Positions 11,501 to 18,576 of a stretch of 64,000 nucleotides of DNA are shown here, piece after piece. The stretch covers positions 308,588 through 372,587 of the forward strand of contig JAVLUZ010000743.1 in the NCBI GenBank assembly GCA_036768485.1, given 5' to 3'. Source of the DNA: Mermis nigrescens (lineage: Eukaryota; Nematoda; Enoplea; Mermithida; Mermithidae). Under the pieces are notes generated by a model. It saw only the letters and a list, made by a program, of their open reading frames with translations, did not search any database and had not been told where the DNA came from. Numbering within the stretch: the stretch's first letter is position 1; every line of letters begins with the position of its first letter. A program made the position numbers and the translations under genes.

Positions 11501-12484
11501 GATTTACTGAAAAAGCCCCGCCAAAATCTGATAAGTAGCTATTTTGGAAAAAGTATCATCTTATCTACAGAAATGATCAGATTTTTAATTAATCATGGCC
11601 TTGCATTGGATAAAATACACGAGGTAATACAATATGATAGAGCAAGACCATTTGAAAAATTCCGAGATACAGTCACGAAGCATAGGCAAGAAGGGGATGA
11701 AGATCCAGAACTTGCTATGATTGCTGATACGTTCAAGCTGCTCGGAAACACAGGTTATGGCAAGACTCTTACAAACAAGGAACAACATATAGATGTATTT
11801 TATGCTGACTATGAAAAAGCAGCTGAATGCAGCCTGAGTCCTTATATTAAGAAAATAAAACACATTACTAATAACTGCTATGAAGTACACATGCGTAAGA
11901 AAGAAATAACTTTAGATCTGCCCATTGTAGTTGGCCTTTCAGTGTATAATTGGGCTAAAATTCGCATGTTAGAATTTTTCTATGATATATTATTGAAATA
12001 TTTTGATAAGGCAGATTATCAGTGTATGCAGACCGATACAGATAGCATTTACTTGGCACTGTCTGCAGAAAATTTATTGGATATAGTTAAGCCAGAAAGA
12101 AGGCAGGAGTTCGAAAACGTATATCCATATTGGTTTGTAACATCAAAGGTAACCAAAAGAACTCCAGGGCTGCTAAAAGAGGAATTCAGAGGAACAGCAA
12201 TGTGTTGTTTGGCAGCTAAAACATACATTGCTATAGATGAGGAAACTAACAAAATCAAAGCTAGCAGTAAAGGCTTGATGAAAAAAATAAACAAGCTCAG
12301 CTTTGAACAATACAGCAATGTCTTGCAAAATCAGGAACCTCAAGGTGGAAGAAATATTGGTTTCCGCATGCAACCTGATAATCAAATGTGGACATACATA
12401 CAAGAAAAGCAGGGACTTCCATACCTGTATGTTAAAAGAAAGGTTCTACCTGATGGAATAACAACAGTCCCACTAGATATATAA
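8543..12484 (+). CDS. PolB: Protein-primed family B DNA polymerase with OTU-like domain
   Basis: 1313 residues; replicates the element's DNA from a protein primer. An OTU-like cysteine protease fold comes first (DNLCFFRCLAQ with C225; AHYSYII with H321), then a C2H2-type finger near 335-357. Exonuclease motifs: YDFEAIL (D401, E403), FNSGKYD (D534), YNLRD (D670). Polymerase motifs: A DFNALY (D769), B KLLGNTGYG (K1065, N1069), C TDTDS (D1165, D1167). Between A and B lies a segment with YEFYGCFWHGH and ITIWECQW (about 840-902), resembling the restriction/Vsr-like nuclease insert of Polinton polymerases. All catalytic residues I can check are present, so the body looks intact. The likely true start is upstream at 8334. 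Nearest partner genes run divergently or downstream. Confidence 0.95.
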   Translation: MYCNSSDLFSDTHMKACLLVKANPGPKLEKVEPVQTTVMPEDSFLPENLSNYPDDIREEVRKYWNLIRTTKSINDVLDHAYNYRWGTGNYLDMLSDIFNIEKEAFRVDAALGCILKNRETGVSNYWYACQNNFTLLGKPVLIRNSDDVKNLAEKLEEMDIEEKFSRPDTKWGLQAITNVEFFVTPQKNFVAGCTDISLPIEVTNQRHTLHMTQDSNRHKFNDNLCFFRCLAQCLFGNFEPDAVYRLFVQYCQNKNIQANTENFEGVPYTDLEKIEKWFEVDIQCFHIDADKQTAVCWKNVIRKYDKLLNLDISMTASDQAHYSYIINLDQYAKRYLCIMCSRLFKKSEYLNEHAKHHCNQGETKHKFPGGVFQLKKTVFEELADLDIPIENHFCPYLAVYDFEAILIKKEVKGSDKLQFITQHQPISCAVNTNVPGFEPTCFINEDPDQLIIQLLQHLEKIQQAQSALLLPYFQDIFKALNQKIQNQIAYIKEHEERDVRREKGFLNHLNLLRIKLHRYCTQLTCLGFNSGKYDLNLIKRNLFPALIQQVRKDPQNNKWPKAILRNGTTLCLSTHLLKFLDISTYVAPGFSLDAFMKAYKASLVKAKFPYEYLDSFHKLSESKLPPPEAFYSTLKEECISMEDYKQCQIYWKQYNMRTLKDYLIFYNLRDVEPFLEACITMAQLYWDRFRIDIFREAMSLPGITERYLFKNIPETQFALFASYSKDVYYTLKSSMRGGLSMVMTRLAIKDKTYIRNNPSKPVKAIVGLDFNALYLWAQSMDTPVGYFDHWLPEKNDKFHKISSAKPVSIEFLEYESQRINHLIQHLGNGKEKVVGPRCLPVDGFCTETNTVYEFYGCFWHGHNCLAGTRNKDIDPEEAQNWIKEKEAYIKSLGYNLITIWECQWHELRTEYLKTQNVRHFYSKNWVSTKEMIQAILDGSVFGFAKVDISTPDHLKDLYADFPPIIKHAEISREDIGSLMKEYAEKMDLLKKPRQNLISSYFGKSIILSTEMIRFLINHGLALDKIHEVIQYDRARPFEKFRDTVTKHRQEGDEDPELAMIADTFKLLGNTGYGKTLTNKEQHIDVFYADYEKAAECSLSPYIKKIKHITNNCYEVHMRKKEITLDLPIVVGLSVYNWAKIRMLEFFYDILLKYFDKADYQCMQTDTDSIYLALSAENLLDIVKPERRQEFENVYPYWFVTSKVTKRTPGLLKEEFRGTAMCCLAAKTYIAIDEETNKIKASSKGLMKKINKLSFEQYSNVLQNQEPQGGRNIGFRMQPDNQMWTYIQEKQGLPYLYVKRKVLPDGITTVPLDI

Positions 12485-12660
12485 ACTTTAAATAAATTTC
12501 AGCTTCTCTCATGCACGATAACAAGGCGCCTGATATCCTACTTAAATGGGCACGTGGTCAGGAGTCTTGAAGTTGCGAGTAAAAATTTTAGCTGGAAATG
12601 ATCCACCATTGTGCCAACCTCCTCGTGGTGTGGATCGGACATCGACAAATGGGCACAAAA

Positions 12661-12853
12661 GCTTGTAAAATATGATAATTTTTTTGTAAAGTTTCAAAAT
12701 TTTCTTGTAAAGTTTGGAATATTTTTTGTAAAGTTTGGAATTAATTTTACATGCTTAAGCATAGTACTTTTGTAAAGTTTGGAATATTTTTTGTAAAGTT
12801 TGGAAAATTTTTTGCAGAGTTTGGATAATTTTTTTGTGAAGTTTGGAATATTA
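12661..12853. repeat. AT-rich iteron-like array 1 with palindromic core
   Basis: Seven imperfect ~21-bp units (TTTTTTGTAAAGTTTGGAAT), three before and four after the palindrome TGCTTAAGCA (12752-12761). The core continues as ATAGTACTTTTGT, identical to array 2 of the nested element. It lies between the 3' ends of the polymerase and the minus-strand TBP-like gene. The rest of 12485-12872 holds an AATAAA-type signal (about 12493) and nothing else I recognise. Confidence 0.85.
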
Positions 12854-12872
12854 TGTATCTAATCTGCATTTC

Positions 12873-13259
12873 TCAAGCATGCTCCTGTTTTGCACCTGTG
12901 AGGATCAATTTTCCGCTTGTGAACAGCAAAAATGTTATATTTTTGAATTTGTATACTAGGCCGGGAAATAATTCTACTTTGTACATGCATTTTCTTTTCA
13001 CCAGCTCATAAAACTTGCAAAGATCAATGCGAAATCCCAAGTTGGCCGAGCCAACAAACAGCACAGGCTTTATTTCCAACATTATCGTATTTTCGCCTTC
13101 TTGTATAGTTTTTGCTCCAAGACATACAATTTTTCCTGATTTGAAAATCAGTAATGTTGCTTGAGGTAATTGGAATATGATGCCTGGAAATTTCTGCCGA
13201 TTATACTGCGCTGTATTTGGGAGGCATGTAGTCAACACAATGTTTTGTATGGTGACCAT
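12873..13259 (-). CDS. TATA-binding-protein-like, shortened paralogue (outer element)
   Basis: 128 residues related to TBP, the saddle-shaped protein that binds and bends TATA boxes. Both half-repeats are visible: NIVLTT, KFPG, LIFKSGK, GAK in the first and LFPGLVYKF, LLFTSGK, LTGAK in the second. The four Phe positions that TBP uses to kink DNA all carry Phe. Compared with the 170-residue paralogue at 18577-19089 it lacks about 15 residues in lobe 1, about 10-15 in the linker helix, and the last helix, so it is probably degenerating. It shares a divergent promoter region of 49 nt with the integrase. A TBP gene is not a standard Polinton component as far as I know. Confidence 0.88.
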   Translation of the reverse strand: MVTIQNIVLTTCLPNTAQYNRQKFPGIIFQLPQATLLIFKSGKIVCLGAKTIQEGENTIMLEIKPVLFVGSANLGFRIDLCKFYELVKRKCMYKVELFPGLVYKFKNITFLLFTSGKLILTGAKQEHA

Positions 13260-13264
13260 TTTTT

Positions 13265-13272
13265 AATAAATA
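13265..13272 (+). promoter_or_regulatory. TATA-like box AATAAATA for outer integrase
   Basis: AATAAATACT, one base off TATAAATACT, 44 nt before the ATG at 13309; the matching position in the nested element is a perfect box. Confidence 0.4.
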
Positions 13273-13296
13273 CTATTAACTCATTCTTTGTCTATA

Positions 13297-13304
13297 TATT
13301 TATA
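13297..13304 (-). promoter_or_regulatory. TATAAATA box for outer TBP-like gene
   Basis: Minus-strand TATAAATA 45 nt before the start at 13259; part of an overlapping divergent promoter pair. Confidence 0.6.
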
Positions 13305-13308
13305 AACA

Positions 13309-14361
13309 ATGGAACCATTAAAGATACAGTGGACAGAGGTGAGCAAGCCAGGATCATTTTCGGGTACTAATAAATTGCAAAAAGTTAGCAAAGCATCAAA
13401 TAAAGGAGTAAGAGAATTTTTGTCTAAACAGTTTACTTATCAATTGCATAAACCTGTGAGAAAGCGATTTCTCAGGCGACCAATCATAGTTTCAGGTCCT
13501 AATCTCCTGTGGGATGTAGACCTTCTTGATCTCAAAGAATTTAGGAACAAAAATTATAAAAATCGGTACATTTTGACGGTCATTGATATATTTTCGCGAA
13601 AAGCCTATGGGCAAGCAATGACTAATAAAAGTGCTAAGACTGCATCACAAGCTTTTGAAAAAATATTGCATCTTGACACCCCTCAGGCAGTGCGAACTGA
13701 TCATGGTAATGAATTTAAAGGTGAGTTTAATAAATTGTTAAAATTACACAAAATCAAGCATATATTGACAAGTAGTCCCGAGATTAAGGCTAATTTTGTG
13801 GAGCGATTTCATCGAACATTCCGTGACAAGCTTATGCGATACATGACATACTATTCGAATGAAAATTGGACAAAGGTATATAAAAGCATAATTGAGAGCT
13901 ACAATAACACACCCCACAGAAGCCTAGATAATATAACGCCAAATGATGTAAATTCTGAAAATACAGGAGAATTATTAGCATTTATGCTGAAAAATCGAAT
14001 GCTGTGTAAACCAGAAGCAGCACTACCTATTGGACAACTTGTGAGAATAACTTCACTTAAAAGCGGGTTTGCAAAAGCAAGCAAGCACACATATACCGAT
14101 GAGCTGTTTTGCATAAAAGTTGAGTCAGACAGTTGCCTTAAACCATACAGATTGGGGGATTTCATGGGAGAGCCAATAATTGTAGCATTTTATAGAAAGG
14201 AGCTCCAAGTAGCTGAACCAGAGGCCGAAATGCATAAGCGAGTTGCAAAAGCTATAAATACTGGTAAAGGGACATACAAAGTCAAATTTAAAAATTGGCC
14301 AAATAAGTTTAGTACAGAATTAACAAAGAGAGAACTGAAGTTTTATGAACAGCCAAAATGA
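13309..14361 (+). CDS. INT: Retroviral-type integrase (RVE), outer element
   Basis: 350 residues; inserts the linear element DNA into the host genome. The RNase H-fold core has D71 (WDVDLLDL), D131 (RTDHGNEF) and E165 (NFVERFHRT), a D,D-33-E triad. The segment before it (FLSKQFTYQLHKP) is the usual Polinton linker. The C-terminus (YKVKFKNWPNKFS) looks like a worn chromodomain lacking the usual aromatic residues. The last codon overlaps the ATPase start by 4 nt (ATGA). It is clearly a different integrase subfamily from the one at 15824, which matters for the history of the two elements. The frame is complete. Confidence 0.93.
   Translation: MEPLKIQWTEVSKPGSFSGTNKLQKVSKASNKGVREFLSKQFTYQLHKPVRKRFLRRPIIVSGPNLLWDVDLLDLKEFRNKNYKNRYILTVIDIFSRKAYGQAMTNKSAKTASQAFEKILHLDTPQAVRTDHGNEFKGEFNKLLKLHKIKHILTSSPEIKANFVERFHRTFRDKLMRYMTYYSNENWTKVYKSIIESYNNTPHRSLDNITPNDVNSENTGELLAFMLKNRMLCKPEAALPIGQLVRITSLKSGFAKASKHTYTDELFCIKVESDSCLKPYRLGDFMGEPIIVAFYRKELQVAEPEAEMHKRVAKAINTGKGTYKVKFKNWPNKFSTELTKRELKFYEQPK
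14253..14260 (+). promoter_or_regulatory. TATAAATA inside integrase frame
   Basis: GCTATAAATACT, 105 nt upstream of the ATPase ATG. It could serve the ATPase, but it lies in coding sequence and further away than the usual 32-48 nt. Confidence 0.3.
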
Positions 14362-14951
14362 TTTTAGAACATCCTTTTACATGCATTGTTTCTGGCCCTA
14401 CAAAATCAGGTAAAACAACGTTTGTGAAACAACTTATAGAAAATTGCGAACGACTAATTGCCACTAAAATTGCAAAAATTTGGTGGTGCTTTACAGAAGA
14501 TCAGCCATTATACAAGAAAATAAAAAATGTCACCTTCATAAAAGGGTTGCCAAACTTTAAAAGACTCAAAGAGACAAGCCCAACGCCTCAACTACTTATA
14601 CTTGACGGCCTGATGCAGGAAAGTAAAGGCAATGGGCAAATCATACAATTATTTACACGAGGTTTTCACCACTGGAATGTCAGTGTCATTCACATAGTGC
14701 GAAACCTATTTTTTGATGGCCTGCGCACTTCTCGCATAAATTCTGATTATATTGTGCTATTTAAAAATCCTGCGGATCAGTTACAGGCACAAGTTTTATC
14801 CCGACAGCTTTATCCTAACAATCAAAAATATTTTCTAGAAGCTTATTCAGATGCAACTTCTCAACCTCACGGGTATCTTTTCATCGATTTAACACAAAAT
14901 ATTATGGACACTTATAGGCTAAAAACGAATATTTTCAATAAACATCCATAG
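14358..14951 (+). pseudogene. ATP: A32-like packaging ATPase, truncated by the nested element (outer)
   Basis: 197 residues of the FtsK/HerA-type genome-packaging ATPase. Walker A is GPTKSGKTT (13-21). Walker B reads LLILDG, where the intact paralogue at 19142 has LLILDD, so the second acidic residue is Gly84. The sensor Gln of the paralogue (IVQN, Q115) is Arg here (IVRN). The stop codon TAG is made from the last T of the gene plus the AG of the inserted element at 14950. The original 3' end of the gene now lies at 24344-24400. Substitutions at two catalytic positions plus the truncation make this copy very likely inactive. Confidence 0.9.
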
Positions 14952-15116
14952 TAGTAATGGCTGGCAGGCTGGACCGCATACGCTATAGGATAGCCTATGT
15001 TATAACATAGGCAATGACGTAAAAATCTGCACCCTGACGCGATCTCCATGGTGCAACGCTGGAAGTATAGGCGCAGGCAGCAAAGCACGTATGCGCGTGT
15101 GTTGAATAAAGCGATT

Positions 15117-15312
15117 GTATGCAGGGACGTAACCAGGATGTTATTTTGGGGGTGTCTGAACAGTTTTGGGGGGGGGTCTCAAATGGTAAAAAAACGAGCG
15201 TTCGATTTGATGATGGCTTATTTTCCTTTACTCCCCCCTTTGAATTTTTTTGTGACGATTCCATTTTGGGGGGTCAAAAGACCCCACTGACCCCCTCTGG
15301 TTATGTCCATAC
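15117..15312. mobile_element. Small TIR insertion inside the nested TIR
   Basis: The ends GGGACGTAACCAG and CTGGTTATGTCC form an inverted repeat. The mirror-image TIR at 24095-24343 lacks this block, so it inserted after the Polinton. G-runs and TTTTGGGGGG phrases resemble the element at 59203-59372. It separates the 5' acceptor half of the tRNA-like module from the rest. Exact ends are uncertain by a few bases. Confidence 0.7.
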
Positions 15313-15314
15313 TA

Positions 15315-15392
15315 TGGCGCAAATGAAGTGGGCGTTGACTAATGATTGAATAAAAGGGGTTCAAGTCCGCCAGCGCATAATTTCCTTTTTTT
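15315..15392 (+). other. tRNA-like Pol III module, left nested TIR
   Basis: A box TGGCGCAAATG (10 of 11), B box GGTTCAAGTCC and a T7 run, spaced as in a tRNA (35 nt from the last G of box A to the T that opens the T-loop). The upstream acceptor half has been displaced by the small insertion. It points inward, toward the 108-aa ORF. Confidence 0.45.
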
Positions 15393-15395
15393 GTC

Positions 15396-15403
15396 TATAA
15401 ATA
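15396..15403 (+). promoter_or_regulatory. TATAAATA box, 108-aa ORF
   Basis: GTCTATAAATAT, 41 nt before the ATG at 15437. Confidence 0.65.
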
Positions 15404-15436
15404 TGAGAAGTTTTGCTCAAAATTCATTCCTAAAAG

Positions 15437-15763
15437 ATGGCGTCACCAGGAGAGCTCACGTTTCACCATTTTATTCTGAAACTGACTGAAAAGGCCAGCA
15501 AGCGCTTTATAACGAATCGAGATGTACAGAGCATGGGTTCCTTTTTCTGGCGACTGATAGATGAGGAATATAAAAAGGAAAGGAGATCCGAAGACAAACG
15601 AGAAGCATTCTGGCAGTTCGCACAGGATGTTAAACACTGTGTACTCGAAAAAGATTTGGACGAATTATTTGGTTTATGGCATCATTTCAATTCAAATGGT
15701 CGAAACCTGTTTGAAAATTTTTATGATAATTGTATTTGTCATCATGTAAATTGTTTGTTGTAA
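15437..15763 (+). CDS. Unknown 108-aa protein of the nested Polinton
   Basis: No family recognised. It is the first gene inside the left TIR and has the standard TATAAATA box 41 nt upstream, which supports it being real. The sequence is mostly helical in character, charged and aromatic (FFWRLIDEEYKKERR, EAFWQFAQDVK), with no signal peptide or membrane segment; three Cys and three His are concentrated in the last ~30 residues. The outer element has no counterpart. It could be a regulator or host-interaction protein, but nothing in the sequence says which. Confidence 0.6.
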   Translation: MASPGELTFHHFILKLTEKASKRFITNRDVQSMGSFFWRLIDEEYKKERRSEDKREAFWQFAQDVKHCVLEKDLDELFGLWHHFNSNGRNLFENFYDNCICHHVNCLL

Positions 15764-15785
15764 TAAAAAACCAGTGCTATTAAGT

Positions 15786-15793
15786 TATAAATA
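15786..15793 (+). promoter_or_regulatory. TATAAATA box, nested integrase
   Basis: TTATAAATAAG, 38 nt before the ATG at 15824. Confidence 0.6.
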
Positions 15794-15823
15794 AGAATTT
15801 TTTATAACTTTTAAAGATAAAAA

Positions 15824-16866
15824 ATGAATAAAATATTAAAAAAGCTTTATTATGATAGTAAGACAGGGTATACTGGTGCAAACCAGCTGTATCTCAGAGC
15901 CAAAAAGAAATTTCCTAAATCAAAAATAAAAGAATGGTTAGAAAAACAACCAACGTATTCTTTACACAAGCCAACCAAGAAACACTATTCGCGGAATAGA
16001 GTGCTTGTAAGTAGCATTGATGAGCAATGGCAAGCAGATCTTGCCGACTTGCAATCGCTCAGCAAGTTCAACGACGGGTTTAAGTATTTGTTGAACTGTA
16101 TAGACCTGTTTTCAAAGTTTGCCTGGTCGGTACCATTGAAAACGAAAAGTTCAAAAGATGTTCTCGAAGCTTTCAAGCAAATTTTTCTCAGTCGAAAACC
16201 ATACAAATTGCAAACGGATGCGGGAAAAGAATTTATCAATAAAGAAGTACAGAAATTTCTAAAATCTGAATTTATCGATTTTTTTGTAACAAAAAGCGAA
16301 TTAAAAGCATCCGTGGTTGAGCGATTCAACCGTACGTTGAAGGAAAAAATGTGGAGATATTTCACAAAAAATAACACGTACCGGTACATAGATATTCTGC
16401 CCGATTTGCTCTACAACTATAATCATTCGTTTCATAGGACCATAGGTACATTTCCGGCGAATGTAACTCGAGAGAATGAGCGAGAAATTTTAAACAAAGC
16501 ATTTAGAATCGCTAAAAAGAACCCTATATTTAAATTTAACATAGGCGATAAAGTACGCATAAGTAAAGTGAAGCGAACATTCGAAAAGGGGTATTGGCCC
16601 AACTGGACGGAGGAATTTTTTATTATTGCGGAAAGGCTCGCACGAACACCCCCGTTTATGTGCTGGAAGATCAGAAGGGCGAAAAGCTTGAGGGCATTTT
16701 TTACGAAGCAGAATTGCAGAAAATTGACGCATCAGCGGATGATTTATACGTTGTTGAACAAATTTTGAAAACTCGAAAGCGGGGTAATAAAACGGATTAC
16801 TTGGTCAGATGGAGGGGTTACCCCTCAAAATTTGACTCCTGGATTTCTAATCTAGTCAAGCTGTGA
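15824..16866 (+). pseudogene. INT: Chromodomain integrase of the nested Polinton, one frameshift
   Basis: The first frame (15824-16768) carries the RVE core: D72 (WQADLADL), D132 (QTDAGKEF), E166 (VVERFNRT), again D,D-33-E, followed by an SH3-like part (FNIGDKVRISK). The C-terminal chromodomain (VVEQILKTR, DYLVRWRGYPSKF, SWI) is in another frame ending at 16866. The break falls at a run of five C (16649-16653), where a single-base deletion would explain it. Chromodomains bind methylated histone tails and may steer insertion. This integrase is only distantly related to the outer one. The 3' end overlaps the convergent gene by 15 nt. A base-calling error in the C-run cannot be excluded. Confidence 0.88.
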
Positions 16867-17619
16867 AGGCAGCTGAGTGATCAGATCATAATGGTCATTT
16901 TTTACAAATAATCTGATGACTTTTCTAGCTGGGAGTCCTTCAAACAGTAACGTGTTACCTGAATATACTTTTATCTGATATTCAGGCTCTAAAACCTGTT
17001 GAAGTTTCCTCACAGATTCCAGCCCATTAATAGTGTTTAAGCCAGCCTTATGCATTAATTGCTCTGCTAAGCGTTTCTGTTTTGTGTAACGGTTTTTATC
17101 GCCCTTTCTTATAGCTTCCCAGTCTACACTGTTATCAGCTTTTGCTATCCCTGTTACAATAGCACGAGCTAATGACAATTTATCATTTGATGTTATCTTA
17201 ATAAATTTTCCGTCATTTTTGCAGAACTGTTCTACACTCGTAGTGCTGCCTGTCCCTGTTTGTCTACCTGCAATTACAACAGAAATGGACATGTCTTCAT
17301 CAAAACAAAATTCCTTATTTGACTGAACGACCCTCTCAATTACACTTAAAATTCTATCTCCATTAACATGCTGGCGTTGTGTAAAAGGAATTATTACAGG
17401 TGTGCTTAAACTAGGATGTCTAATATCAAATCCAACCATGCTATCGTGGGGATATTTGTATAACATTTTCTGTGTTGCATCCTCAAAGATCGCGTTGAGA
17501 ACACTGAAATTTTCAACTACTTTTTGGAACTTTAATAGAAATACACTAGATTCACAGTTAAACCTTCGAACATGCCTACTAGACAATTCGCCTATAGTGT
17601 AGTAATCATCAATATCCAT
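16852..17619 (-). CDS. PolB N-terminal-like protein, catalytic part absent
   Basis: 255 residues matching, from memory of the family, the N-terminal region of another class of Polinton polymerases: a GDRILSVIERVVQSN block, a FDEDMSISVVI block, then NDKLSLARAIVTGIA, an OTU-like active-site region in which the usual Cys is Ser, and an ending KNDHYDLITQLP just before where the family's zinc ribbon begins. No exonuclease or polymerase motif follows; the stop comes at once, and the integrase 3' end overlaps it. Likely the remnant of a full polymerase gene whose 3' four-fifths was deleted. It has its own TATAAATA box and an intact frame, so a retained separate function is possible. Confidence 0.65.
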   Translation of the reverse strand: MDIDDYYTIGELSSRHVRRFNCESSVFLLKFQKVVENFSVLNAIFEDATQKMLYKYPHDSMVGFDIRHPSLSTPVIIPFTQRQHVNGDRILSVIERVVQSNKEFCFDEDMSISVVIAGRQTGTGSTTSVEQFCKNDGKFIKITSNDKLSLARAIVTGIAKADNSVDWEAIRKGDKNRYTKQKRLAEQLMHKAGLNTINGLESVRKLQQVLEPEYQIKVYSGNTLLFEGLPARKVIRLFVKNDHYDLITQLPSQLD

Positions 17620-17646
17620 TTTTTCAAAGCATCTAGTTGATCGCCA

Positions 17647-17654
17647 TATTTATA
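17647..17654 (-). promoter_or_regulatory. TATAAATA box, PolB-like fragment
   Basis: Minus-strand GTCTATAAATAT, 35 nt before the start at 17619. Confidence 0.65.
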
Positions 17655-17663
17655 GACAATATT

Positions 17664-18124
17664 TTTTGTCACATTGTGGAAATTTTTGTCAAGTTGTGAA
17701 AATTTTTTGTCACGTTGTGGAAATTTTTTGTCAAGTTGTGAAATATTTTTGTCAAATTGTGGAAATTTTTTGTCAAGTTGTGAAAATTTTTTGTCAAGTT
17801 GTGAAAATTTTTTGTCAAGTTGTGAAAATTTTTTGTCAAGTAGTGAAATATTTTTGTCAAGTTGTGAAAATTTTTTGTCACGTTGTGAAAATTTTTTACG
17901 TGCTTAAGCATAGTACTTTTGTCAAGTTGTGAAAATTTTTTGTCAAGTTGTGAAAATTTTTTTGTCAAGTTGTGGAAATTTTTTGTCAAGTTGTGAAAAT
18001 TTTTTGTCAAGTTGTGAAATATTTTTGTCAAGTTGTGGAAATTTTTTGTCATGTTGTGGAAATTTTTTGTCAAGTTGTGAAAATTTTTTGTCACGTTGTG
18101 AAAATTTTTTGTTAAGTTGTGATG
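17664..18124. repeat. AT-rich iteron-like array 2 with central palindrome
   Basis: Twenty-one units of ~21-22 bp (TTTTTTGTCAAGTTGTGAAA), eleven before and ten after the core TGCTTAAGCATAGTACTTTT (starts 17901). Units vary at a few positions (CAAG, CACG, CATG; GAAA, GGAA). The array fills the divergent space between the PolB-like fragment and the alpha-crystallin-like gene. Open frames through it only translate the repeat. Confidence 0.92.
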
Positions 18125-18178
18125 GGTCATCTTATATGTAATAAATATAAGACTCTTGCAAGTATCATTATTTGAGAA

Positions 18179-18574
18179 ATGGCATCTACCATTGAGACGA
18201 TTATTTCTATTCCAGAGCAGTTCTCTGTTGACAATATTAAAATCAAAATTACTCGCCGCTTTTTGTATATTGAAGCGAGTCGAACAGAAGGAGCCAAGGG
18301 TTTGAATCTTACAAAACACTTCTTCAAAACCCGTAAGAAGCTACACCAAAATACGGACATTGTAAATCTCAAAGCGTATTTCAGCAAGAAAATGGTCCGA
18401 ATTAGCACTTCTTCAAAAACAGACTGTGAAATCGAACTAGTTATTGATAAACGGTTAGCTCAAAGTAAGCCAAAACCGCTTCCTACTGTCAAACAAATTC
18501 AAGAGGCAGCAAGAAACGTTGAGAACTTTATCAAGAAACTTCAAATGATGGAAATGAGAATTCCCTATCAATGA
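18179..18574 (+). CDS. Alpha-crystallin/Hsp20-like small protein
   Basis: 131 residues. The first ~85 residues resemble an alpha-crystallin domain: an IPEQFSVDNIKIKITRRFLYI strand pair, a middle stretch with TKHFFKTRKKL, then a closing MVRISTS strand. The C-terminal ~45 residues are helical and basic and do not match Hsp20. The family acts as ATP-independent chaperones; a role in capsid folding is only a guess. Upstream is the repeat array and a weak AATAAATATAAG box (about 18140-18150), not the perfect form. It converges with the TBP-like gene (2-nt gap). No counterpart in the outer element. The similarity is moderate, so the fold assignment is tentative. Confidence 0.55.
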   Translation: MASTIETIISIPEQFSVDNIKIKITRRFLYIEASRTEGAKGLNLTKHFFKTRKKLHQNTDIVNLKAYFSKKMVRISTSSKTDCEIELVIDKRLAQSKPKPLPTVKQIQEAARNVENFIKKLQMMEMRIPYQ

Positions 18575-18576
18575 TA

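Larger units (their letters stand above)
14950..15392. repeat. Left TIR of nested Polinton
   Basis: It matches the reverse complement of 24095-24343, apart from a ~190-bp insertion at about 15117-15312. It includes the perfect 20-bp palindrome GCCTATGTTATAACATAGGC at 14993-15012, 43 bp from the end, and a tRNA-like module at its inner edge (A box 15315-15325, B box 15358-15368, seven T at 15386-15392). No gene. Confidence 0.93.

Noticed and set aside
17664..18124. CRISPR-like array
   Set aside because: Units are contiguous and near-identical with no unique spacers, and the context is a eukaryotic transposon.
17669..18319. A 216-codon minus-strand frame made of repeated NFHNLTK units, and plus-strand frames of NFLSSCE units
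   Set aside because: They are translations of the ~21-bp DNA array in frames that happen to stay open. The repeat is AT-rich with a palindromic core and lies in a divergent intergenic space.
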